In this document: one piece after another, positions 24,973 through 34,005 of the stretch
Numbering within the stretch: the first letter of the stretch is position 1
Layout: each line of letters starts with the position of its first letter
Source: Spirochaetales bacterium Spiro_07
Lineage (GTDB): Bacteria > Spirochaetota > Spirochaetia > Treponematales > Treponemataceae
Reading direction: 5' to 3'
NCBI GenBank assembly: GCA_001603145.1
Contig: LVBI01000013.1
Span: forward strand, 1 to 64,000
Length of the DNA: 64,000 nt
Notes under the pieces: generated by a model
The model's database searches: none
What the model saw: the letters and a program-made list of their open reading frames with translations, nothing else
What the model was told of the DNA's origin: nothing
Program-made: the position numbers and the translations under genes

Positions 24973-26502
24973 TCAGTGCAAAATTACTTTATAGCCGAAA
25001 ATGTTCTCAAACAGGTCGGCTTTTTCGGCAAGCGCATTGCGTTCAAGCGTTGTGTTGAAGACTTGATTGACCACAATATGCATCGCCTCGTCTTTAAGCT
25101 CAATCTTAAAGTCTTTGATTCTCTGCGTGTGGCCGCGGTCAAGCGCGTCTGCAATGCGCAGAATGGCCGCAAGCTTTTGCACGGTAATTCTGTCTTGCGG
25201 CGGCAGCGCGTAAAATTTGGTGTCGGTGGGACGTGGCGGCGCACCTTTGTGGTAACGCGCAACATTTGACACAATCGTCATGTCGTCTTTGCTAAGACCG
25301 AAAATCTCTGAATTTGAGATTATGTAAAGGCTGTGCAGCTCGTGGTTCTGGCTTCTGATGAAAGTGCCCGAATCGTGCAGAAGCGCCGCAACTTCAAGCA
25401 GCAGACGTTCGCGCCCTTCAAAGCCAAGCTCGTCCTGCAGCTTGTCGTAAAACTTGAGCGCAGTCGCCCGCACATATTGGGCATGTGCTTCGTCAACCTG
25501 AAATTTCCGGCAAAGGTTGAGCGCAGACGCAATTACTTGGCTTGCAAAATTTGCTTGCAACGCTTTGTCTGGCGCTGTGTACTTGCTTGCGATTATTCCT
25601 TCGCGTATTGAAGCTTTTACGACGAGAATCTCTTCTGCACCGGTCAAGTTCAAGAAAAGCTGATACGTGAGCAGGTTTATCGTCAGCGCGCGCGCCTCTG
25701 TGTAAGGCAGCTTGAAATGCGCAATACATTCATCAATCGAATAATTCTGAAGCTCCGTTACAAATTCTTGAAAGTCGGCGCGGCTTATAATCCAGCAGTT
25801 GTCTGAAATGATTCTGCCTATCTGGTTAGCCACAAGCTGCGCTTCTTGGCCGGTCGCAATAAACTGGTGTACTTTGGCAAGCGAAAGCTCTTTATTAAGG
25901 TTTACGCCTGTGTTGTTGATGAATTCTTCGAGGAAGCGGCGCGCGTCTTTTTCTGTGCCCATCATAGACTTGATGTGCTGCTCGATGATTACGGTGCCGA
26001 GGCGCAGACTGTGCACGGCCACCATTTCGCCGCGCTGCAGCAGCATAAGCTCTGTAGAGCCGCCGCCTACGTCCATGATGATTGAATTCGACTTTTTGAA
26101 GCGCGGCATCTGCCCTTTGAGCGCATTGAGAACGGCTATGTACATAAGTCTGTTCTCTTCAATGCCGTCGATGATTCTTACGGAAAAGCCTGTCTTGATC
26201 TTGATTCTGTCGAGCACGGCGTCGCGGTTGCGGGCTTCGCGCAATGCGCTTGTTGCAACAACTGTAGTGTGCGCGCCGTCAATCTGCCATGTCGAAATTT
26301 GCTCTTTAAACCTGTTCAGAATCTGAAGGCACTGGATAAGCGTTTCCCTTGAAACGGCTGACGTCGTAAAAACATCCCAGCCGAGAGCCGCCGGAAGTTC
26401 AGAATAATCAATAAAAGACCAGCTGTTGTTTTCAGCAATTTCTGCAACAGCCAGCCTTATGCCTGTTGAGCCAATCTCAATAACGGCTTCAAGTTTTGTC
26501 AT
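24973..26502 (-). CDS. ppx: Ppx/GppA-type exopolyphosphatase with HD-like C-terminal domain
   Basis: A 509-residue enzyme. The N-terminal actin/hexokinase-like phosphatase half (AVIEIGSTGIRLAVAEI, the VGGGSTELML phosphate loop, GTVIIEQ) is followed by a C-terminal HD-like helical half (AALLHDSGTFI ... NHELHSLYIISNSEI). It removes terminal phosphate from polyphosphate or hydrolyses pppGpp; the two roles cannot be separated here. The start is the ATG that overlaps the stop of the upstream glycosidase gene by 4 nt (ATGA). A longer frame of 39 codons reaches back into that gene without a ribosome site. Confidence 0.88.
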   Translation of the reverse strand: MTKLEAVIEIGSTGIRLAVAEIAENNSWSFIDYSELPAALGWDVFTTSAVSRETLIQCLQILNRFKEQISTWQIDGAHTTVVATSALREARNRDAVLDRIKIKTGFSVRIIDGIEENRLMYIAVLNALKGQMPRFKKSNSIIMDVGGGSTELMLLQRGEMVAVHSLRLGTVIIEQHIKSMMGTEKDARRFLEEFINNTGVNLNKELSLAKVHQFIATGQEAQLVANQIGRIISDNCWIISRADFQEFVTELQNYSIDECIAHFKLPYTEARALTINLLTYQLFLNLTGAEEILVVKASIREGIIASKYTAPDKALQANFASQVIASALNLCRKFQVDEAHAQYVRATALKFYDKLQDELGFEGRERLLLEVAALLHDSGTFIRSQNHELHSLYIISNSEIFGLSKDDMTIVSNVARYHKGAPPRPTDTKFYALPPQDRITVQKLAAILRIADALDRGHTQRIKDFKIELKDEAMHIVVNQVFNTTLERNALAEKADLFENIFGYKVILH

Positions 26503-27938
26503 AGCTTGTCTATAAGCATAGAGCATTTGCCGGAAGGAATCGGCAATGTCTTTTTCTTTTCTCCGAGAATGTTGATTGTAAAGTAATAGAGCTTTTCGCT
26601 TTCCATGTGAATTTCCCAACCGCGCTGGCTCTTGTTAGAGAGAATCGTAATGAGGTTGCGCTTCAACGAAAGGTTTTCGATGCCCATTATTTCAAGATTC
26701 GGAATAATCCAGTCGACAGTTTTTCTCGGCAGGCTGATGTAAAGCCCGATAACGTTTTCAATCATCAGCGCGATTGTAGAAAGACCTGTGTAGTGCATGT
26801 AACGCTTCTTCGGAAAGTCGGGGTTCGTACTTGATTTTGCAGGGCCGTCTTTGACTGGCGAATAAGCTTCCCAGAGGTCGCCTTTCGTGTGGCCGTCAAG
26901 CAGCAGCGCGTCAAGAATCTGATAAAGATGTCTGATTGAACATTCGCGCGCCAAATCCCATTTCTGGTATTTTTCAAGCCCTTTGATTACGACGAACGTG
27001 AAAGGCGGGTAAACGCTTCCGCAGAATTCGTTGCCGTCCGGGTCAAAATGCGGGTCATCAGCTGAAAGGGTCGGGAACGGATGGTTCGTGCCGAAAGTTT
27101 CTGGGTTTGTCAGATGCTCTACGAGCTGGTCTGCCTTGTCTTCGTTCGGAATTTCAGCAATCATCGGCCAGAAACCGGCGATTGTCTTTACAGGCAGCCG
27201 CTCGCCGTTTTCGTCAAGGTCGTGGTAGAAGCCTGTTTCAGGGTTCCACATGAGCGAGTTGATGCGCGTCTTGAGCGAGAAGTACATGCGCTTGTACATA
27301 AAGCTCAAGTCTTTGTCGTTGAGAATGTCGCCCATTGCAGACATGTAAAGCGCGTTTACGGCGAGCGCACTGTTGAAGTCTACAAGATACTTCGCACCTT
27401 CACGCGGCGAATTCGTCATCGTGGTGGCGGCTACAGGACAAGTGTAAAGACCGTTTTCGCATTTAAAGGTCTTCTCAAGCCATGTCATGTATTTCTGCAT
27501 AACAGGCATAACTTCTTTTATGCGCTTCTTGTTTGCAGACTTGTGGTAAAGGTTGTACTCAACCCACGCGAACAGAGGAATGCCCACGCCTTCGGGGTTT
27601 TCCTTTGAGATTACAGGTTCGCCTGTCTTTGTGTTATACTTCCAGCGGATTGCGCCGCTTTCTTCCTGCTTTGAATACAGATAGTCCAAGTTCTGGTTTG
27701 CAGGAAAATTCCTGTTTGAATAGACGAGGAAGAACGATGCAAAGATAGACTCAAACTGGTCGATTATAAGCTCACCGTTTTGCGGAAACAGAAAAAGCTC
27801 AGATCCGATTTTGTCTTGCGCCGGCTCGCCGGTCTTAGGATCTTGCCAAAAGTCCTGCAACCATGACCATGCCTTATCATAAATATCAACAAAATCTTGA
27901 TCATAAAAATGGACTTTGGGAAAATCGCGCTTATTCAC
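26499..27938 (-). CDS. Trehalase-like (alpha/alpha)6-barrel glycoside hydrolase
   Basis: A 479-residue soluble protein without a signal peptide. Tryptophan/acid-rich stretches are typical of GH37/GH63/MGH1-like (alpha/alpha)6 barrels (WKYNTKTGEP, LFAWVEYNLYH, FNSALAVNALYMSAM, LMWNPETGFYHDLDENG, KTIAGFWPMI, GDLWEAYSP, HYTGLSTIALM). The acidic residues in these blocks are catalytic candidates, but the substrate (trehalose, other alpha-glucosides or mannosylglycerate-type compounds) is not decidable. It starts at GTG with GGAG 5 nt upstream. It leads an operon with ppx and ppk, which suggests a link between stored carbohydrate and polyphosphate reserve metabolism (inference). Confidence 0.72.
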   Translation of the reverse strand: MNKRDFPKVHFYDQDFVDIYDKAWSWLQDFWQDPKTGEPAQDKIGSELFLFPQNGELIIDQFESIFASFFLVYSNRNFPANQNLDYLYSKQEESGAIRWKYNTKTGEPVISKENPEGVGIPLFAWVEYNLYHKSANKKRIKEVMPVMQKYMTWLEKTFKCENGLYTCPVAATTMTNSPREGAKYLVDFNSALAVNALYMSAMGDILNDKDLSFMYKRMYFSLKTRINSLMWNPETGFYHDLDENGERLPVKTIAGFWPMIAEIPNEDKADQLVEHLTNPETFGTNHPFPTLSADDPHFDPDGNEFCGSVYPPFTFVVIKGLEKYQKWDLARECSIRHLYQILDALLLDGHTKGDLWEAYSPVKDGPAKSSTNPDFPKKRYMHYTGLSTIALMIENVIGLYISLPRKTVDWIIPNLEIMGIENLSLKRNLITILSNKSQRGWEIHMESEKLYYFTINILGEKKKTLPIPSGKCSMLIDKL

Positions 27939-28139
27939 AGAGGCTCCTTTTCAGCTTGCAGTTGAACGTTTTTTATTAGTCGTCTTGCACAAACAGGCAG
28001 ACGCATGAAAAATCAAAAATAAAACAGAATCTCATAACTATATCATAAATTTGCAAAAAATAGTATATTTTTCAAAGAAAAATATATAAACTTTTGGCAT
28101 CTCTAATGGTCAAAAGCCGAAAAACGCAAAGAAGGGCAC

Positions 28140-30515
28140 ATGTTTCAATCTCATATTTATCTTGAAGTCAGAATTTTGATTTCAACACAGAAGAAACCAT
28201 TCATTTCAGGCGAAAAGCCTGCGCTTGACGGCGAAGTCTGCAAAAAGGTCTGCTCTCTTCTCAATGCTTTCAGTTGCAGCATTTTAAAGACTGTGCATTA
28301 CGAGCGTTACACCGCCAAGCTGAATGTGCCCGAATCAGCCGGTTTTTCAGGGCTTTCCGTTAAAGTCGGCGAAAAAGGCGTTGTGCCGATTGAGTTTCAC
28401 AGACGCCAGAAACTTATACGCATCAAAGAAGTGCGCATAGAAGAAGATGCGGGCAGGCTTACGCATTCAAACAACGTTTCAAAGATGGACTACACATGGG
28501 CGGGCTGTGCAAGCGTGCGCATAAAGACAGCCGCCGACTTTGAGCTTGGCGAAGAAGCGGAGCTTTTCTTGAACGAGCTTCGCCGCCGCATTCAGTATAT
28601 GCGCCTTGTTGAGAACGTGCCTGTAGAAACGCTTATAAGGTGCAACGCCTATGTCGCGCTTGCACGCTACCCAGAAAAGCCCGATTATTACGTAAAGCTC
28701 AGAAACCTCAATTCGTTCAACTTTGTAAGAAAGGCCGTAAACGCCGAGATTGACCGCCAGGAATCTGTGCTTTCTTCGGGCGGCACTGTTGAATCTGAAA
28801 GCAGGTTATGGAACGAGCGACAGAATTTGACAGAAAGCTATAAGCCGTGGTCGCCTGAAATTTCTCAAAGCAGGCAGCTTGTGCTTCTTGCTGATGCTGA
28901 ACCTTTTGACATGAGCGAAATTCTTGACGGGCTTTCTGACGGCGGTTCTTCTGAAATTTCAGCTGAAACTGAAATTGAGCAGCCGGCGGAGCGGTGCAAA
29001 CGGCTTTGCAGCCAGTATGGGCTTATCAAGGTTCACGCCGAATTTATTTGCGATGACAAGGCGCGCGCCGACTTTTTTGAAAAAGCTGTTGCAGCCGGTG
29101 CAGACCCAATAATGACGGCGCACTGGCTTACAAGCGAATTCATGAAGCTGCTCAAGTGGTCGGGCTCTTCGATTCAGCAAAGTTCCGTTACGGCAGAGCG
29201 GTTTGCCCGCGTAATGGTTCTTCTGAAATCGGGCGAGATTCACAGCAGCATTGCAAAGCAGCTTCTTCAGCATCTGCATGAAAAGGGCGGCGAGCCGGAC
29301 GAGATTCTTGCACAGAACAACTGGAAGCAGATTACAGACAAAGACGTGCTGCTTCCGCTCGTGCAAAAAACTATAAACGAAAACCCCGAAGAAGCAGAAA
29401 AGCTCCGCAAGGGCGAGATGCCGCCGCTTGAATTTTTGACCGGCCTTATAATGAAGCAGACTGACGGGCTTGCTTCTCCGCTTGTGGTCAAGGGGCTGCT
29501 GAAAGAAGAGCTTCACATCAATATAGTCTATGTAATTTCAATGGGCGGTTCTATTTGCGGCCGCCGCACAAAAGACGGCGCGGTCATCGCGGCAGACGGG
29601 CGCATCTTGAAGTCTATGCTGCAAGACATAGACCCTTCGATTCATTATCAGGTTGTGCAGCTTGGCCGCATGTTGAGCGAAGAGCTTGAGCCAGCCGACT
29701 GGGCTGTGCTCATTGCAGAAATTGCCTCGCTTATAGGCACTGGCACGGCAACCGGCATTGTCGTTGCGCACGGAACGGACACGCTTTCTTATACGGCACC
29801 GCTGCTTTACTGGCTTTTTTCTGATGCGGAAGTGCCGGTCGTTGTTACGGCTTCTTCTAAAACTAGCGATGAATCTTCTGAAGCGAAAGAGAATCTTCAT
29901 TTTGCCGTGGAAACTGCGTGCAAAGAAAAGCAGGGCGTGTTTGTCGCTTTCGGCGGCAAGCTGCTTTCGCCGCTCAACCTGAAATTTGAGCGGCCTTCGC
30001 CGGACGGTTTTTCTAACTGGAACATGAAGACACCGCTTTATACTTGCGGGGCTGGGCCATTGAGCGGCTTGTTCAACGGCTTTTTAGATGCAGACGAATT
30101 CGTTATGCGCCAAGTTTTGCGCGAAGCAGCGAACCGCATGATTGTTTGCCGCGTTTATCCGGGGCTTAGAGCAGAAAGCTATGTTCAGCTTATAGAAAAC
30201 GGAATAACCCACATTTTTCTTGAATTGTACGAAACAGGCACGGCAAGTATGCGTAACGGCGATTATTCGCTCAAGCCGCTTTTGACAAAGGGCCGAAAGC
30301 GGGGCTGCACGTTCTTCTGTACCTCGCAGCAACAGAGCTTGCTAGACTTTTCGGGCTATACGACCAGCCGCCGCATGTGGCGCGAAGGTGCTGTGCCGAT
30401 GGGGCGACTGACGACAGAATCTGCTGTTGCGCTTTATTTTGCGGCAAGCCTTGTGTCAGACACAAAAGAAGAGCTGAACCAGTGCATGGAAGCATACGCC
30501 GAGCTTTTTGAATAG
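28140..30515 (+). CDS. GatB-like domain fused to an asparaginase domain
   Basis: A 791-residue fusion. Residues 1-458 follow the amidotransferase GatB along its whole length: IEEDAGRLTH, LIRCNAYVAL, KLRNLNSFNFVRKA, and the tail with IMTAHWLTSEF, SGEIHSSIAKQLL and LIMKQTDGLASPLVVKGLL. Residues 461-785 are an L-asparaginase fold: VISMGGSIC (Ser471 where the usual nucleophile is Thr), HGTDTLSYTAP (Thr546, Asp547) and a Lys near 595. The GatB part lacks the zinc cysteines, the GLEVHVEL His/Glu pair (here YLEVRILI) and the YRYFPEPD block, so its kinase/transamidation site looks dead while the tRNA-binding tail persists. Archaeal GatD and GatE are the separate-chain parallel. It is monocistronic with a weak GAAGG ribosome site. 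Function unknown. Confidence 0.8.
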   Translation: MFQSHIYLEVRILISTQKKPFISGEKPALDGEVCKKVCSLLNAFSCSILKTVHYERYTAKLNVPESAGFSGLSVKVGEKGVVPIEFHRRQKLIRIKEVRIEEDAGRLTHSNNVSKMDYTWAGCASVRIKTAADFELGEEAELFLNELRRRIQYMRLVENVPVETLIRCNAYVALARYPEKPDYYVKLRNLNSFNFVRKAVNAEIDRQESVLSSGGTVESESRLWNERQNLTESYKPWSPEISQSRQLVLLADAEPFDMSEILDGLSDGGSSEISAETEIEQPAERCKRLCSQYGLIKVHAEFICDDKARADFFEKAVAAGADPIMTAHWLTSEFMKLLKWSGSSIQQSSVTAERFARVMVLLKSGEIHSSIAKQLLQHLHEKGGEPDEILAQNNWKQITDKDVLLPLVQKTINENPEEAEKLRKGEMPPLEFLTGLIMKQTDGLASPLVVKGLLKEELHINIVYVISMGGSICGRRTKDGAVIAADGRILKSMLQDIDPSIHYQVVQLGRMLSEELEPADWAVLIAEIASLIGTGTATGIVVAHGTDTLSYTAPLLYWLFSDAEVPVVVTASSKTSDESSEAKENLHFAVETACKEKQGVFVAFGGKLLSPLNLKFERPSPDGFSNWNMKTPLYTCGAGPLSGLFNGFLDADEFVMRQVLREAANRMIVCRVYPGLRAESYVQLIENGITHIFLELYETGTASMRNGDYSLKPLLTKGRKRGCTFFCTSQQQSLLDFSGYTTSRRMWREGAVPMGRLTTESAVALYFAASLVSDTKEELNQCMEAYAELFE

Positions 30516-30545
30516 CTGGTTCATATTTAGATTATTCCACACATA

Positions 30546-30573
30546 CGGTCACTTCGACTGCGCTCAGTGACCG
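30546..30573. terminator. Bidirectional hairpin between convergent genes
   Basis: CGGTCACT and AGTGACCG are exact 8-bp complements around a 12-nt loop, between the GatB/asparaginase fusion and the GGDEF gene. There is no T-run on the plus side. Confidence 0.5.
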
Positions 30574-30594
30574 GCTTTCTGAGAAGTTTAGGGC

Positions 30595-32490
30595 TTACAA
30601 GCCTTTCTTGTAGGTTTCTTGCTTGTGCTCATACATTACGCTGTCGGCCTGATGAATATAGTCAATCAAGTTTTGGGATGATTTTGGGTCTGAAAGAATA
30701 TGTCCGGTGCTTATCGTGAGCGGATAAGCGAGCTGCATTCCTTCAACTTCGTTTTCAAGCTCTTTTGTAAGACTCTCTTCATAAGCCATTACGTCGTTTT
30801 CGTCTGTGCATTCGCCCACCGCAATAAATTCATCGCCGCCGTATCGTATTGCCACCCAGCCTTTCGGCATCAGCTCAAGGACTTTTGCCGCAACTGTTCT
30901 TATGGCAAGGTCACCTTGCAGATGCCCGAAATTGTCGTTTATATATTTCATGCGGTTTATATCTGCAAAGATAATCGCACATCTTCGGTTGTTCTTGTGT
31001 GCGTTTTCCAAAAGCGGAACGGCGTTTACTTCCATTCCAAAGCGGTTGTTCAAGCCTGTAAGCTGGTCTGTGTTAGAAATATCTCTGAGCGCGCGGTTCA
31101 TTTCATCAAGGCGGCTGTTGTTGCGGTATTGTTCCAGATTGAAATTCACCTGAAGCATGTAATGGTTGAGCGTTCTGTCTTTTATGCACTCAAGCGCATT
31201 GCTTGTAACGATGTAGCCGAAAATTTTGTCGTCGTAATGCATTGAAGTGAACGTGTATACCGACGGCTTGTCTTCTTTTTTATAGTTTGGAATAAGCTCT
31301 TTGCGTGTGAATTCGCCTTTGCTTTCTGCTTTTCCGTCTTTAACGGCCACAAGGCAGTTCATTTTTTCAGCATATTCAGTTTTTAGCGGGAACAATGCGT
31401 CTTTGAATGCTTTTTGCGCATTTTCGTCAATCACAAAATAGAACTCGCCGCCGCCAATGCTCTGATGCGTTGAATAAAAATTAATGAGGTTCTTCTGAAA
31501 TTCATCATAAGATGAGCAATTGAACACAGAAGTCGTCATGTCAGCTTCGGCAGTCTGAAACAAGATGTTTTCCATCTCTTTTTTATAGGCGTTTACACAG
31601 AAATCATGGCGGACTTCATCGGCTTCAGAAGTTTTTTTGCAGCCGCAGCTTTCGCCCATCACAAATTTTGAAGAAACGACAACATGGTCTTCTTTTGACG
31701 TGCCTTCAATCTGCTCGACAAGCTGCCACGCGGCAATGTAGCCGATTTTTTCGTAGTCTTGATAGACAGTCGTTATTGAAGGGTAGAATGTTTCCGCATG
31801 AGAGATTTTGTCAAATCCGGTGACGATTACATCGTCTGGAACGGATACGCCAATATTGTTCAAGCCGATGCAAGCGCCGATCGCGTTATGGTCGTTCGCG
31901 CAAATATAAGCGTCCGGCCGGTTGCCGCTTTGCCACAGCTCGATTGCATATTTAATGCTTGTAAGATATTCCCAGTCAGTGTAGCGGATGTTCTCTTCTT
32001 TCAGTTCAACTCCGTTGAGAGCAAGCACTTTTTTGGTTGTTTCAAGCCGTTCGATTGAGTCGGGGTGGTCTCTCGTTCCGGCCAAGAAAGCCGGATTTTT
32101 TATATGATGCTTTTGGACAAGATGCTCTACAAGCTCGTACATTCCGTCAGAGTTGTTTATGCCGACAAAGTTCAAGCCTTTATAGGGCATTCCGACGCTT
32201 ACGGCGCAGATTTTTTCTTTTATAAGCTTGTCTGCAATCCGTCTTGGTGTTTCTTCGGAATTCAGCATATTTGAGAATGTGATAACGCCGTCAAAATCTT
32301 TGAAGTCCGGCAAGTCAAATATGGAATCTTCGCCTATGTTGCGCACTTTGCTTCTGCCGTATGCGGCGTAGCTTAAAAAAAGGAAAATGTCGATATTAAG
32401 CTCATCCGTTACCGAGCGGATTCCTTTCAGAGCTTGTGTAATACTGATGTTGTTCCAGCCGTTTGCAAGTACGGCAATTTTCCTTTTCAT
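30595..32490 (-). CDS. Cytoplasmic sugar-sensor/GGDEF diguanylate cyclase
   Basis: A 631-residue soluble protein without signal or membrane segments. Residues 1-280 form a LacI-type periplasmic-binding-like domain without its HTH (IAVLANGWN, DGVITFSN, AYICANDHNAIGA, VIVTGFDKISHAETFYPSITTVYQD). A middle region of about 190 residues starts with ESCGCKK, and a GGDEF domain follows (about 465-630: DQLTGLNNRFGME, FADINRMKYINDNFGHLQGD, RYGGDEFIAVGE). The active-site GGDEF is intact, so it should make c-di-GMP from GTP. No RxxD inhibitory site is evident before it. A ligand, probably a sugar, seems to control second-messenger output directly in the cytoplasm. Confidence 0.85.
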   Translation of the reverse strand: MKRKIAVLANGWNNISITQALKGIRSVTDELNIDIFLFLSYAAYGRSKVRNIGEDSIFDLPDFKDFDGVITFSNMLNSEETPRRIADKLIKEKICAVSVGMPYKGLNFVGINNSDGMYELVEHLVQKHHIKNPAFLAGTRDHPDSIERLETTKKVLALNGVELKEENIRYTDWEYLTSIKYAIELWQSGNRPDAYICANDHNAIGACIGLNNIGVSVPDDVIVTGFDKISHAETFYPSITTVYQDYEKIGYIAAWQLVEQIEGTSKEDHVVVSSKFVMGESCGCKKTSEADEVRHDFCVNAYKKEMENILFQTAEADMTTSVFNCSSYDEFQKNLINFYSTHQSIGGGEFYFVIDENAQKAFKDALFPLKTEYAEKMNCLVAVKDGKAESKGEFTRKELIPNYKKEDKPSVYTFTSMHYDDKIFGYIVTSNALECIKDRTLNHYMLQVNFNLEQYRNNSRLDEMNRALRDISNTDQLTGLNNRFGMEVNAVPLLENAHKNNRRCAIIFADINRMKYINDNFGHLQGDLAIRTVAAKVLELMPKGWVAIRYGGDEFIAVGECTDENDVMAYEESLTKELENEVEGMQLAYPLTISTGHILSDPKSSQNLIDYIHQADSVMYEHKQETYKKGL

Positions 32491-32560
32491 AGCATTACAA
32501 TTCTAAACCAAGATTTATGATTTTTCAAACTTATTTATTATAATAATTTGAATATTGAAA

Positions 32561-33916
32561 TTATTTTGCGAAAAGCTCTTTTATAAGGCTTTTTATGTCG
32601 CTGACGAACACAGTTTCGGGGCTTTTTTCCGGGGCTAGAACGCGGCTGAAACCCAGGTTCTGCGCCGTTTTGACGCGCTGCTTGAGCCTGCTTACTGGGC
32701 GGATTTCACCTGCAAGGCTGATTTCGCCTGCAAGGGCGGTCGCTTCGGGGCAGGGCAGGTCTGTTCTTGCAGAATAAAGCGCGGCCGCAAGTGCAAGGTC
32801 TATCGCGCTTTCGTTTAGGCGTACGCCGCCCGCCACGTTTACGTACAAGTCGTATTCGCTGAGCTTTAAGCCTGATTTTTTTTCAAGCACCGCCGCAATT
32901 CTGCTGACGCGGGCAGATTCAATCTTTTCAGAAAAAACGCGCGCGATAGAAGCTTTTGCCGGCACAGTCAAAGCCTGAATCTCAACCATGAAAACGCGCG
33001 AGCCTTCAAACACGGGCACAATCGCAATTCCGGCGGGCAGGCTGCCTTCGCGCTGTGTGATGAACATCGCCGAAGGGTCTTCGACCGGCATAAGCCCTGT
33101 TTCACTCATCGAGAAAATGCCAAGCTCGTCAACGGAGCCGAATCTGTTTTTCTGGGCGCGCAGAAATCTTATGTCGTCTGAATTGCGCTCAAAAGAGATG
33201 ACCGTGTCGACCATGTGCTCAAGCGATTTCGGGCCGGCAATTACGCCGTCTTTTGTAACATGCGCGGAAAGGAAAAGCACCGAATCGCGCTCCTTGACCC
33301 AAGAGATAAGCTCGTTCGAGCAATATTTGAGCTGGTTCACTGTGCCGGGCACGATTCCGGCTTCTGCGCTGTAGACTGTCTGAATCGAATCGACGATAAC
33401 GCACATCGGGTTGAGCGAATCAAGCGCATGCTCAATGTCGTCAAGCCGCAGCGTACAGAGAATGTCTATGTTTTCAAAGTTTATCTTAAGACGGTCGGCG
33501 CGCGCCCTTATTTGAGACGCAGATTCTTCGCCTGAAATGTAGAGAACTCTTCCGCTGGTCTGAACCGAAGAAGCTGTCTGCAAAAGCAATGTAGATTTTC
33601 CGATGCCAGGTTCGCCGCCGATTAAGATTGCAGAACGCTTTGTCGCACCGCCTCCCAGAACGCGGTCAAATTCAGTGTTGCCTGTCGAAATGCGGGCACA
33701 TTCCATCGGGTTTACGGAAGAAAGCGGCACAGGCGTTATTCTTTCAGTTGTGCCTGGCATTTTGCCGTAGGGCAATGCGGCTGCGCTTGTTTCGGCGGCG
33801 TGCTCTTCCATGGTGTTCCATTCGCCACATTCAGGGCAGCGGCCAAGCCAGCGCGGTTGAGAGAAGCCGCAGTTTGAGCATTTGTACACAACAGAATTCG
33901 CTTTCTTCTTTGCCAT
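32561..33916 (-). CDS. radA: DNA repair protein RadA
   Basis: A 451-residue RecA-like protein that helps branch migration and processing of recombination intermediates. An N-terminal C4 zinc finger (CSNCG, CPECG) is followed by a RecA core with Walker A GGEPGIGKST, the RadA-specific KNRFG motif and SIQTVYS, and a C-terminal Lon-protease-like domain (LYVNVAGGVRL, ALAGEISLAGEIRPV) without a Ser/Lys dyad evident. ATG of MAKKKANS is chosen; a GTG five codons earlier is itself part of the GAGGA ribosome site. Confidence 0.94.
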   Translation of the reverse strand: MAKKKANSVVYKCSNCGFSQPRWLGRCPECGEWNTMEEHAAETSAAALPYGKMPGTTERITPVPLSSVNPMECARISTGNTEFDRVLGGGATKRSAILIGGEPGIGKSTLLLQTASSVQTSGRVLYISGEESASQIRARADRLKINFENIDILCTLRLDDIEHALDSLNPMCVIVDSIQTVYSAEAGIVPGTVNQLKYCSNELISWVKERDSVLFLSAHVTKDGVIAGPKSLEHMVDTVISFERNSDDIRFLRAQKNRFGSVDELGIFSMSETGLMPVEDPSAMFITQREGSLPAGIAIVPVFEGSRVFMVEIQALTVPAKASIARVFSEKIESARVSRIAAVLEKKSGLKLSEYDLYVNVAGGVRLNESAIDLALAAALYSARTDLPCPEATALAGEISLAGEIRPVSRLKQRVKTAQNLGFSRVLAPEKSPETVFVSDIKSLIKELFAK

Positions 33917-34005
33917 TTGTCTGTTCCTCACATAGCCTGAATATCGAATTTAAGTTTTATTGCAAACAATCTGTCATTGCAGGGTTAGATCAGGCAAACC
34001 AGCGT

